In this document: in pieces, positions 41,312-52,040 of the stretch
Numbering within the stretch: the stretch's first letter is position 1
Layout: the number at the start of each line of letters is the position of its first letter
NCBI GenBank assembly: GCA_947498765.1
Contig: CANMLG010000016.1
Location: forward strand, 124,001-188,000
DNA from: an uncultured Aquimarina sp.
GTDB taxonomy: Bacteria > Bacteroidota > Bacteroidia > Flavobacteriales > Flavobacteriaceae
DNA: 64,000 nt
Reading direction: 5' to 3'
Made by a program: the position numbers and the translations under genes
Notes under the pieces: model-generated
Told to the model about the DNA's origin: nothing
What the model saw: only the letters and a program-made list of their open reading frames with translations
The model's database searches: none

Positions 41312-41361
41312 TGCTATTTTCTTTTTAAGAAGTTATACAAAATCAAATATTTTATAGGTTT

Positions 41362-41745
41362 TTATTTTTCAAGTGGTTGAGTGTATTTCACAATGTCAAT
41401 TCCAATTCCATTTGGGTCTTCTATGGCGAAATGTCTTTCACCCCAAGGTTCGTCCCTAATATCTACTTTAATATCAATATCTTTATTCTTTAAATCAGCA
41501 TAAAATTTGTCAACATCATCAACCTCAATAGTTAAATACATTCCTTGTCCTTTAAATTCAGGATGAAAGAAAGGTTGTTGAGTATGGTGGTTTGGTAATA
41601 AAAAACTTAATGAATCTTTATTATTGGGCGTATTTAATAACAAATAAAAGTCGGTTTCAAATTTAATTGTAAAGTTTAAATGTTTAGTATAGAAAGATTT
41701 TGTCTCTTTCAGCTTTTTAGTCAAAATTCCAGCATTTAATCTCAT
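41362..41745 (-). CDS. VOC/glyoxalase-family protein
   Basis: TKSFYTKHLNFTIKFETDFYLLL...WGERHFAIEDPNGIGIDIVKY. Confidence 0.85.
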   Translation of the reverse strand: MRLNAGILTKKLKETKSFYTKHLNFTIKFETDFYLLLNTPNNKDSLSFLLPNHHTQQPFFHPEFKGQGMYLTIEVDDVDKFYADLKNKDIDIKVDIRDEPWGERHFAIEDPNGIGIDIVKYTQPLEK

Positions 41746-41774
41746 ATTAGATGTTTTTTATTTGCGTTTTTGCA

Positions 41775-41973
41775 CATTACACACAACGCTCAGGCTATGA
41801 TTAGTGCGGCGCGGAAATTCAGGGAATTTCAAGCCAGCACAAGCAAAAGCTTTGAGCTGTTTTTTAGTTTGTTAGGGTAAAAATAGGGAAAAAGCTTTTG
41901 CGACAATGCAAATCAGCCAACATTTCGGCTGGCACTTGCTCCCGCATTAATTATAGGTATTGTTGTAACACGT
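41775..41973 (-). repeat. attC-like palindrome 5
   Basis: CATTACACACAACGCTCAGGCTATGATTAGTGCGG...CCGCATTAATTATAGGTATTGTTGTAACACG; inner GCAAAAGCTTT/AAAGCTTTTGC. Confidence 0.8.
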
Positions 41974-41979
41974 TTTTTG

Positions 41980-42519
41980 CTAGTCCAGAAATTCTAAATC
42001 CAAGTAATGATTATCAGTATTCAAATTATCAACATATAAGTATGTAAACTTTTTAATTGCTAAGTGCATTTTTAACTTAGTTAACTCCATATTTATGTCA
42101 ACTCGGTATTTTATTTTCTCTTTATTAATGTTTACATCTAATAGAATTACATTGTGATTAACATCAACATAATCAATACTTTGTTTATAGCCACTTCCAA
42201 CAATAACTTCTTGTTGATAATTATTGCTTTGGATTTCTATTTCGTCTAGGTCAATTTTAACTTTATTACCCTCTTTTTTTAATTTTTCAATTCTTAAAGA
42301 ATCTTCATTCTCTATTTGCTTAACATCAAGTTTAAGTTTAATGAAATATATTATTGCTGGTAAACACATTAAACTACCAATTATAACAAACCAAATATTT
42401 GGAGTGCCAAATCGGATATATTTTGTTTCAAATCCAATCCCATTTGAAAGAATTAGTAGCCCTAATATTGTTATTCCAGTGAATATCCAGCTACCTATAT
42501 TTTTTATTTTATTTATCAT
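41980..42519 (-). CDS. Hypothetical two-TM membrane protein (cassette gene)
   Basis: 179 aa ORF bounded by GTTGTAACACG / TGTGTTACAAC cores. Confidence 0.6.
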   Translation of the reverse strand: MINKIKNIGSWIFTGITILGLLILSNGIGFETKYIRFGTPNIWFVIIGSLMCLPAIIYFIKLKLDVKQIENEDSLRIEKLKKEGNKVKIDLDEIEIQSNNYQQEVIVGSGYKQSIDYVDVNHNVILLDVNINKEKIKYRVDINMELTKLKMHLAIKKFTYLYVDNLNTDNHYLDLEFLD

Positions 42520-42740
42520 TTTAATGTGTTACAACAATTGTATATGTGTACCTAGTTACACATATATCTTTTATATATACAAAACAAAGCTAAAGTATTT
42601 TTTTACAGTAACAAGATTTTGATATATTAATTAGTTTGTAGATAGTTAATTACGAAATTATGTAAGTAATTGTAAACATTTGTTGTCGAATAAAGCTTAA
42701 GAATGTTATTCACAAAAAGAATAAGGATTCTATATATAAT

Positions 42741-42773
42741 TGAGCTCTATTGAGCTCTATTGAGTTCTATTGA
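42741..42773 (+). repeat. Tandem repeat of TGAGCTCTAT (~3.3 copies)
   Basis: tgagctctat tgagctctat tgagttctat tga. Confidence 0.95.
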
Positions 42774-42782
42774 AAACTAGTA

Positions 42783-42819
42783 AAACCGCCCAGTACGTAA
42801 GGCGTACGTTGGGCGGTTT
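42783..42819. terminator. Strong GC hairpin AAACCGCCCA..TGGGCGGTTT
   Basis: 10 bp outer stem plus GTACG/CGTAC inner stem, A/T flanks; between array and katG. Confidence 0.75.
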
Positions 42820-42934
42820 AAAAAGGGGACAACAAATCTTGGAATTACCCTTATTTTAATTTTCAGCTCGATGCTGAAATATTTAGTGGCATCATTAAAT
42901 GAATTGATGTTCCTAAGGCTTTTTTTAAGTAAAT

Positions 42935-45244
<2,310 letters not shown>

Positions 45245-45493
45245 TTAAGTTATTCAAATCTATTTATAATATCTATTAATTTTAAAAAATAAAATCGATA
45301 TAATCTATGGCTTTATAAGTTGTTAGTATTTAATTATAGATTCATTAAATTGTTTTTTTTGTAACTTATTGTTTTTTAGTTGATTTGTATGGGTAATTAT
45401 GGCTGGGAGATTTTAAATGTGGAAAATATAATGTCATTAAACAAAAAGACACATTCAGAGAATAAAATAGTCAGAGCTAAAAGCATGGATAAA

Positions 45494-45526
45494 AATTCGA
45501 GAGTTGATATATTCAACTCTCGAATT
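45494..45526. terminator. Perfect 14 bp inverted repeat AATTCGAGAGTTGA..TCAACTCTCGAATT
   Basis: Direct reading; loop TATAT. Confidence 0.6.
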
Positions 45527-45559
45527 TTCTTTTTTACAGAATCTGTATGATTATTTTTG

Positions 45560-45850
45560 TTTTCACTTCAAACAAGACGTAGCTTTCTATTTCACTTTTC
45601 ACTTTTTAAAAGATTAGGCTACTTTTCTAGATTAGCTTATACGATTTACTAATAAGAATTTCGTATTTCAGGGTTTTAGCTTAGCCCTTTTTGAGATGGT
45701 AATATTGCTTTTCTTTACCAAAGCTTCCTTCTAATTTAGTGGATCTTTCTTTTCTTTTTGAGCAGGATCTTTACTGTAATTTGTATAAAGCGCTGCACAT
45801 TTTTTAAATTTACTATGTGGCATTTTTGTTGCTAGCTCACTACAAATTAG
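45560..45850 (-). pseudogene. Degenerate transposase C-terminal fragment
   Basis: Minus strand reads LEGSFGKEKQYYHLKKG*AKTLKYEIL..., typical of Bacteroidota IS transposase C-termini, with in-frame stops. Confidence 0.45.
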
Positions 45851-45898
45851 TTTAACTTATTTATTGCTATTGAGTTGTTAATTAACAAGCAATTCTAA

Positions 45899-46720
45899 CT
45901 AACGACCACCGTTGGCTTGTAAATCTTTTATACATAAGGGATCAAGCTCTAAGGTATTTATATTACTTCCCATTAAGTTACTTTCAAAAAGGGCATTAGC
46001 TTGCATAAGGCAACCTCTAACATTACAATGTTTATTGGGATTGCCTTCGTCATCTACATCTTCATGAGCGGATTGTAATGGTGTTCCTAAGTTTACTAAA
46101 CCTAATAAATGACAAAACTCATGTTGTAATGTAAAGGTTTCAACTCTAGTCAGTACTTCTTCAGGGTTTTCAAATCCACTTCTAACAACTATTTGTCTTA
46201 ATGTATTTTCATACACAACCATTGATGTATTTCGATAGGCGGAACCTAAAACCAAACTAGTCATGGGTAAAAAGTCATTAATATTTTCATTTGATGGATT
46301 TTCTGATTTTGAATCAGCATCACTAAAATAAATAAATATAGCATGTTGGCTAGGAGTACTCAATTGTGTCCTGTTTTTTTGTTCAATACTATCAATTTGT
46401 CTTATAGTTAACCCAAGTTCATTTGAACTTGGAATACTTCGTTTTACCACTTTTATACCTTCGGGGTTAAAGGTTCTTTTTTGAATAAATTCTATTAAGT
46501 TATCAATTGCTTCTTGTTTTGGCTCAAATCCATTTACAGAAACCAATTCTAAAATTATACTTTTATGAGTTTTGTCACTCAATAGCTCATTAGCAGCATC
46601 ACCAGTTCTTTGTAGGTTAAGAATTCTTGGATTTTGACTCGTAGAAGCATCATCATCAGAACAAGCCACTATAAAAATGCATATAGTAATTAATCTAAGA
46701 AAAGTTTTAATTGATATCAT
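45899..46720 (-). CDS. Putative secreted metzincin-like zinc metalloprotease lipoprotein
   Basis: Lipobox ..FIVACSDDD; QHEFCHLLGLVNLG (HExxHxxGxxNxG). Confidence 0.75.
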   Translation of the reverse strand: MISIKTFLRLITICIFIVACSDDDASTSQNPRILNLQRTGDAANELLSDKTHKSIILELVSVNGFEPKQEAIDNLIEFIQKRTFNPEGIKVVKRSIPSSNELGLTIRQIDSIEQKNRTQLSTPSQHAIFIYFSDADSKSENPSNENINDFLPMTSLVLGSAYRNTSMVVYENTLRQIVVRSGFENPEEVLTRVETFTLQHEFCHLLGLVNLGTPLQSAHEDVDDEGNPNKHCNVRGCLMQANALFESNLMGSNINTLELDPLCIKDLQANGGR

Positions 46721-46765
46721 TATTTTGAATTTGTTACATTTGCTTAACGCAAAAAATACTTATTT

Positions 46766-47299
46766 ATGAAATACAAATGTTTTAGTTTAGTACTATTTTT
46801 AATTTTTTCCTTACAATCAGTAGCACAAGAATCTACACTAACAGAGTCAGTAACTAGGTACTTAAATATCAACGGAACTACAGAACAGTATGAGCACGCC
46901 GTGAGTTCATTATTAGTTATGCTAAAACAACAATATGCATCAAAAAATGTTCCAGATACAGTATGGGAAGAATTAAGTGAGCAAAAACCTACAGCAATTA
47001 ATCAAATAAAGGCAATGTTAGTCTCTACTTATCGCAGTCACTTTGATCAAGTAGAAATTAATGATATGATTAAATTTTATGAAACACCTACGGGGCAGCA
47101 AATGATAAAAGATCAAACGAAGCTGACACAAGATGATCGTGATAAAATGGCTTTTTTTTATAATTCATCTACAGGTAAAAAGATTCTGCAAGAAAGTGAT
47201 GTGTTGAATCAATCTGTAAGTGAAATTAGTGAGAATTGGAGTAGGGCTTTATATAAATCAATGACAACAAGACTAGCAGAAAAAGGATACGATTTATAG
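46766..47299 (+). CDS. DUF2059 domain-containing protein
   Basis: MIKFYETPTGQQMIKDQ. Confidence 0.8.
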   Translation: MKYKCFSLVLFLIFSLQSVAQESTLTESVTRYLNINGTTEQYEHAVSSLLVMLKQQYASKNVPDTVWEELSEQKPTAINQIKAMLVSTYRSHFDQVEINDMIKFYETPTGQQMIKDQTKLTQDDRDKMAFFYNSSTGKKILQESDVLNQSVSEISENWSRALYKSMTTRLAEKGYDL

Positions 47300-48037
47300 T
47301 GTTAGTTTAGCTAAATAATCATAATGCTCGCCTTCATAAATTAATTCGCAGGTAAAATTATTAAAAATAGCTGCACGCTGTAAGGTGTTATAATCTACAT
47401 ATAACCAGTCAAATTTTTGGCTGGTTTTATTTTTATATTCTAGTTGATATTGCATTTCACCATAATAACCCTGAGCAGCGTCAACCCAGTATTCCCCATT
47501 TTCATTTTCAAATAAATAAATAAGATCCGATGAGTCAATGAGTATTTGTCCATTTGGATTGAGTAAACTTTTTAGTTTATTAAAAAAAGAAGTAAAATTA
47601 TTTAGTGTTCCAATAATACCACTGCCATTCATTAAAAGTAATATAGTATCATAGGAGCCTTTATGTTCATAAAAGTCTTCGTTTAAAGTAGTAGTTATTC
47701 CTCTTTTTTGACAAATTTTTATAGCCCCTGCAGAAGTATCAATAGCAGTTACAGTTAGTTTTTTTTCATTTTGAAGATATAACGAATGACTACCAGCTCC
47801 ACAGCCTACATCAAGGATTTTTCCAAAAGATAAATCGAGTGCTTTTTGCTCAATTTTAGGCATTTGGGTAAATGTTCTAAATAAGTAAGGAATAGGAATT
47901 TCATCATCGTCAAATTCATTAGATTTTACGGTTATTGAATTGGGAATTCCTGTTTCAAAGTAATCGGTTATAGCTACGCCAAAAATATCATTTTCCATGG
48001 TAGGTGTAAAGTTATGTTTTACATTTGCTGTATGCAA
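47294..48037 (-). CDS. Class I SAM-dependent methyltransferase
   Basis: KILDVGCGAGSHSLYLQ; start probably internal (MENDIFG). Confidence 0.88.
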   Translation of the reverse strand: MHTANVKHNFTPTMENDIFGVAITDYFETGIPNSITVKSNEFDDDEIPIPYLFRTFTQMPKIEQKALDLSFGKILDVGCGAGSHSLYLQNEKKLTVTAIDTSAGAIKICQKRGITTTLNEDFYEHKGSYDTILLLMNGSGIIGTLNNFTSFFNKLKSLLNPNGQILIDSSDLIYLFENENGEYWVDAAQGYYGEMQYQLEYKNKTSQKFDWLYVDYNTLQRAAIFNNFTCELIYEGEHYDYLAKLTL

Positions 48038-48550
48038 GAGGAAATTGATAGACTACCAAAAGAAGCTAAAGAGCAATTTAAAGAAAACAAAAAGTTTTTA
48101 GAGCGCTTACGACAAAAGCCTCCAAAAAAATTGGATGTTATTATGCAAAATTTACATGAAAAAACTTTTGATCAAATAGACTGTCTGGAATGTGCTAATT
48201 GTTGTAAAACAACAGCGCCTATTGTAACTGATCGTGATACAGAACGTATTGCCAAGCATTTAAAAATGAAAGCTGTTGATTTTGAACAAAAATATGTAAA
48301 AGTTGATAGCGATGGAGATCAGGTTTTTAAAAATACTCCTTGTGAGTTTTTGGCTCATGATAATTATTGCTTAATTTATGATGTGCGGCCAAAAGCATGT
48401 TCAGAATACCCACATACAAATAGAAAGCGTTTCCATCAATTAAATAAAGTAACTTTAGCCAATACATCTATTTGTCCAGCTACATTTAGGATGGTAGAAA
48501 AACTCAAAGCACAGTTTGGAGTATTAAATAAAAAGGAAAAACAGCGTTAA
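48026..48550 (+). CDS. YkgJ-type cysteine-cluster protein (Fe-S/zinc)
   Basis: CLECANCCKTTAPIV...CEFLAHDNYCLIYDVRPKACSEYPHT. Confidence 0.88.
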   Translation, partial: CCMQEEIDRLPKEAKEQFKENKKFLERLRQKPPKKLDVIMQNLHEKTFDQIDCLECANCCKTTAPIVTDRDTERIAKHLKMKAVDFEQKYVKVDSDGDQVFKNTPCEFLAHDNYCLIYDVRPKACSEYPHTNRKRFHQLNKVTLANTSICPATFRMVEKLKAQFGVLNKKEKQR

Positions 48551-48822
48551 CTTTTTAAATATTTTTTGTCTGCCCAAAAAGTGCCAAAAGGAATAATAGA
48601 GCATAAAAGAATAATAGCAGTTTGTTTATTTGGCCATTTTAATTCTGCCTTAAGTAAAATGGTAAAAACGATATAGCCTAAAAACAAAAAACCATGTGCC
48701 ATTCCTATAATTTTATTTGGCATTGGATTTTCAAATACATATTTTAAAGGCATGGTAATAAAAAGGATAATTAAAAATGAAATACCTTCGAGAAAAGCTA
48801 GGATTCTGAATTTTTGAAGCAT
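48547..48822 (-). CDS. DUF3817 membrane protein
   Basis: FRILAFLEGISFLIILFITMPLKY...GMAHGFLFLGYIV. Confidence 0.82.
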   Translation of the reverse strand: MLQKFRILAFLEGISFLIILFITMPLKYVFENPMPNKIIGMAHGFLFLGYIVFTILLKAELKWPNKQTAIILLCSIIPFGTFWADKKYLKS

Positions 48823-48860
48823 GTTTTGTTTTTTTGATAAAGATAACTTTCGTTAAAATA

Positions 48861-50144
48861 CTAAGGGTATAATAAATACTTTTTTCTAATTAATTTAAAA
48901 TTATCCAAATCTTTCTGCCAGGTAGCTTTAATTTCTTTTGATGTCATTCCGGCTTCAATTTGTTGTTGAAGTTGGTCTGTTCCAGCTAATTTTTTAAAAA
49001 AAGAAGTGAAAAATTTATTTTTATTAGGACTTTGTTTGTAGGCTTTAATTAACCAATTTAAATGTAATTGATTTAGTCTATTATGATGTTGTAAATTTTC
49101 GCCATAACATAATTTAGCTTCAAATTTAGGGTGTTTAGCACCTGGTTTAGGTGTTGGAGTAAAGCTAAAAGCTGTTTTGGGAAAGTTCGGAGCACCATAT
49201 AATTGGAATTGTAAATCAGTACCACGACCCACACTTACATTGGTGCCTTCAAATAAACACAAGCTTGGATATAAATTAATTGATTGATCATTCGGTAAAT
49301 TAGGCGAAGGTTTTATGGGTAACGAATAAGTAGTAGTATGAGTATAATTTTTTAAAGGGACTACGATAAGTTCACATGTTAAATTGTTTGCTAGCCAATG
49401 CTCGCCGTTAATCATTTTAGCATATTCGCCAATGGTCATTCCATGTACAATGGGTATAGAGTGTAAACCGACAAAACTTTTAAATTCAGGTTGGCGGATA
49501 GGACCATCCACATAGTGTCCATTTGGATTGGGGCGATCAAGCACAATAACAGGAATATTAGCTTCGGCGCAAGCTTCCATAATATAATGAAGAGTTGAAA
49601 TATAAGTGTAAAAGCGAGCACCAACATCCTGAATATCGAAAATTATGTAATCTATACCCGAAAGCATTTCAGCATTAGGTTTTTTATTCTTCCCGTAAAG
49701 GGAAATAATAGGTAAACCTGTGGCTATATCTTTGCCGTTTTTTATAACCTCACCAGCATCGGCAGTTCCTCTAAAACCATGTTCGGGGGCAAAAACCTTT
49801 TTTAAATTTATGCCACTGTTTAGTAAGGAATCTACTAAATGTATAGGTTGTTTTTTGGTGTTAAAAATAATACTGGTTGGGTTGGTAACCACAGCTATAT
49901 TTTTACCTTTAATAAATTTTAAATAAATATTAGTCTGTTGTGCGCCTGTTTGGAGAATTGGTTTTTTCTTTTTTTCTTTTACAGAAGAAACGCTAAGGCT
50001 GTCAATTTTATGAGTAGTGTTTTTTGTTGGATTAGGTTTTCCGCAAGAAAATAAGGGAAAGACTAGTATTAATAATGTATTTTTGAAAAAGGTCATTAAC
50101 CATGAAAAATATCTTTTTCGAAGATTAAACTGATTGTAATACAT
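48861..50144 (-). CDS. DUF1343 protein (NamZ-like exo-beta-N-acetylmuramidase)
   Basis: VTNPTSI, FAPEHGFRGTADAGE, LPIISLYGKNKKP, DIQDVGARFYTYISTL. Confidence 0.88.
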   Translation of the reverse strand: MYYNQFNLRKRYFSWLMTFFKNTLLILVFPLFSCGKPNPTKNTTHKIDSLSVSSVKEKKKKPILQTGAQQTNIYLKFIKGKNIAVVTNPTSIIFNTKKQPIHLVDSLLNSGINLKKVFAPEHGFRGTADAGEVIKNGKDIATGLPIISLYGKNKKPNAEMLSGIDYIIFDIQDVGARFYTYISTLHYIMEACAEANIPVIVLDRPNPNGHYVDGPIRQPEFKSFVGLHSIPIVHGMTIGEYAKMINGEHWLANNLTCELIVVPLKNYTHTTTYSLPIKPSPNLPNDQSINLYPSLCLFEGTNVSVGRGTDLQFQLYGAPNFPKTAFSFTPTPKPGAKHPKFEAKLCYGENLQHHNRLNQLHLNWLIKAYKQSPNKNKFFTSFFKKLAGTDQLQQQIEAGMTSKEIKATWQKDLDNFKLIRKKYLLYP

Positions 50145-51376
50145 TGAATTTTGAGTATTTTATAGCCCAAAGGCTGATTAAAGAAAAGGCATTTGCCAAA
50201 AATATATCATCACCTATTGTAAAAATAGCCATAATTGCTATTGCCTTAGGTATTGTAATGATGCTTATTGCTATTGCCACAGGTGTTGGTTTACAACGTA
50301 AAATTCGTGAAAAAATAGCACTTTTTAATGGGCATATTGAAATTTCTAATTTTGATAATAATTCAAGTCAAGTTTCTATAAAGCCAATTACTACAAATCA
50401 AACTTTTTACCCTAATTTTTCAGAAGTACCCGAAGTTACTCATATACAAGGAATAGCGACTAAAGCGGGAATTGTGCGTACAGAAACAGATTTTGAAGGA
50501 GTTTTAGTAAAAGGAGTAGGCGCAGATTATAAATGGGATGTATTTGAAACTTATTTGGAACAAGGAAGGTTGCCAAATTATAGAGGAAAAATTAATGAAG
50601 AGGTCATTATATCTAGTTATTTGGCCAATAGATTGGGATATAAACTAGGAGATAAAGCGGTAACTTATTTTTTGAAAAATGATAAAGCACGCACCAATTT
50701 ACGTTCCTTTGTGGTGGTTGGAATTTATAATTCCGGCTATGAAGAATTTGATAAAGCTTTTGTAATAGCCGATATAAGGCATATACAGCGGTTAAACAAA
50801 TGGGAAAAAGATGAGGTGGGGGCTTTTGAGGTCTTTGTTACTGACTTTGATGAAGTAAACCAAACTAATGCAGCTGTGTATAAAAGCATTCCATCTAATT
50901 TAGATAGTACATCAATATCTCAAAAATATGGAAATATTTTTCAATGGTTGGATATGTTTGATTTTAATATAGCTGGAATTATTGGTATTATGATTTTAGT
51001 TGCAGGTATCAATATGATTACTGCAATTTTGGTACTTATTTTAGAACGTACTCAGTTAATAGGAATGCTAAAAGCTATGGGGAGTTCTAATGTGAGTATC
51101 CGTAAAATATTTATGTACAACGCAACTTATATTATTTTAAAAGGACTTATGTTAGGGAATTTTATAGGACTTACTTTAATAGGAATTCAATATTTTTTTA
51201 AAATTATTACATTAAACCCAACTGATTATTATGTGAAGTATGCGCCAGTATATATCACAATCCAACAAATTTTTGCTTTAAATATAGGGACATTATTATT
51301 ATGTGTTTTAGTGCTTTGGATTCCCTCATATGTAATAACTAAAATAGCACCTATTAAAGCAATTAAGTTTCAATAG
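50144..51376 (+). CDS. ABC transporter permease (FtsX/LolC-like)
   Basis: N-terminal TM, periplasmic domain, three C-terminal TMs with ERTQLIGMLKAMGSSNVSIRKIF. Confidence 0.87.
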   Translation: MNFEYFIAQRLIKEKAFAKNISSPIVKIAIIAIALGIVMMLIAIATGVGLQRKIREKIALFNGHIEISNFDNNSSQVSIKPITTNQTFYPNFSEVPEVTHIQGIATKAGIVRTETDFEGVLVKGVGADYKWDVFETYLEQGRLPNYRGKINEEVIISSYLANRLGYKLGDKAVTYFLKNDKARTNLRSFVVVGIYNSGYEEFDKAFVIADIRHIQRLNKWEKDEVGAFEVFVTDFDEVNQTNAAVYKSIPSNLDSTSISQKYGNIFQWLDMFDFNIAGIIGIMILVAGINMITAILVLILERTQLIGMLKAMGSSNVSIRKIFMYNATYIILKGLMLGNFIGLTLIGIQYFFKIITLNPTDYYVKYAPVYITIQQIFALNIGTLLLCVLVLWIPSYVITKIAPIKAIKFQ

Positions 51377-51404
51377 TTTTTTTATTATATAATTTTTTGA
51401 TTAA

Positions 51405-51956
51405 ATGAAGGCAAAACTTGTTGATAATGATGCTGATTTACATCAGATTTTAGCTATTCAAAAGGAAAATCATTTGGATAGTGTATCAATAACTACTAAA
51501 AAAGAAAAGGGATTTGTAACTGTAAAGCATGATTTTGAAACTATAAAAAAATTAAATGCTAAAGCGCCCCAAATTGTAGTTAGTAATGGAGTTGAAATAG
51601 TTGGTTATGCCTTAGTGATGTTAAAAGAATGTAAAGGTTTGATTCCTGTACTTGTTCCTATGTTTACTCTTTTTGAAAGTATCCAATATAAAGGAAGAAA
51701 TTTAAGTGAATTAAATTATTATGTAATGGGGCAGATATGTATTGCAGATGGGTATAAACGTAAAGGTTTATTTGAAAAACTATATTTAAAACACAAAGAA
51801 GTTTATTCTAAACAATTTGATTATTGTATTACTGAGGTGTCATCAAGTAATACCCCATCAATGAAGGCACATGAAAAAGTTGGTTTTAAAACTATTTATA
51901 CCTTTTGTGATACTACAGATGAATGGCATGTTTTGTTGTGGGATTGGCATTCTTAA
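51405..51956 (+). CDS. GNAT family N-acetyltransferase
   Basis: YVMGQICIADGYKRKGLFEKLY, NTPSMKAHEKVGFKTI. Confidence 0.8.
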   Translation: MKAKLVDNDADLHQILAIQKENHLDSVSITTKKEKGFVTVKHDFETIKKLNAKAPQIVVSNGVEIVGYALVMLKECKGLIPVLVPMFTLFESIQYKGRNLSELNYYVMGQICIADGYKRKGLFEKLYLKHKEVYSKQFDYCITEVSSSNTPSMKAHEKVGFKTIYTFCDTTDEWHVLLWDWHS

Positions 51957-52040
51957 CAGGTAATAATTCAATTTTAATATTTAATGTGCTATTAATAATT
52001 AATGTAATTTTGCATTTTTTCTAATTAATTGAAATAGAGA

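Noticed and set aside
35651-42580. CRISPR array as an explanation for the regularly spaced palindromes
   Set aside because: Repeats are ~130-205 bp, internally palindromic, separated by genes, not by short spacers; no cas genes.
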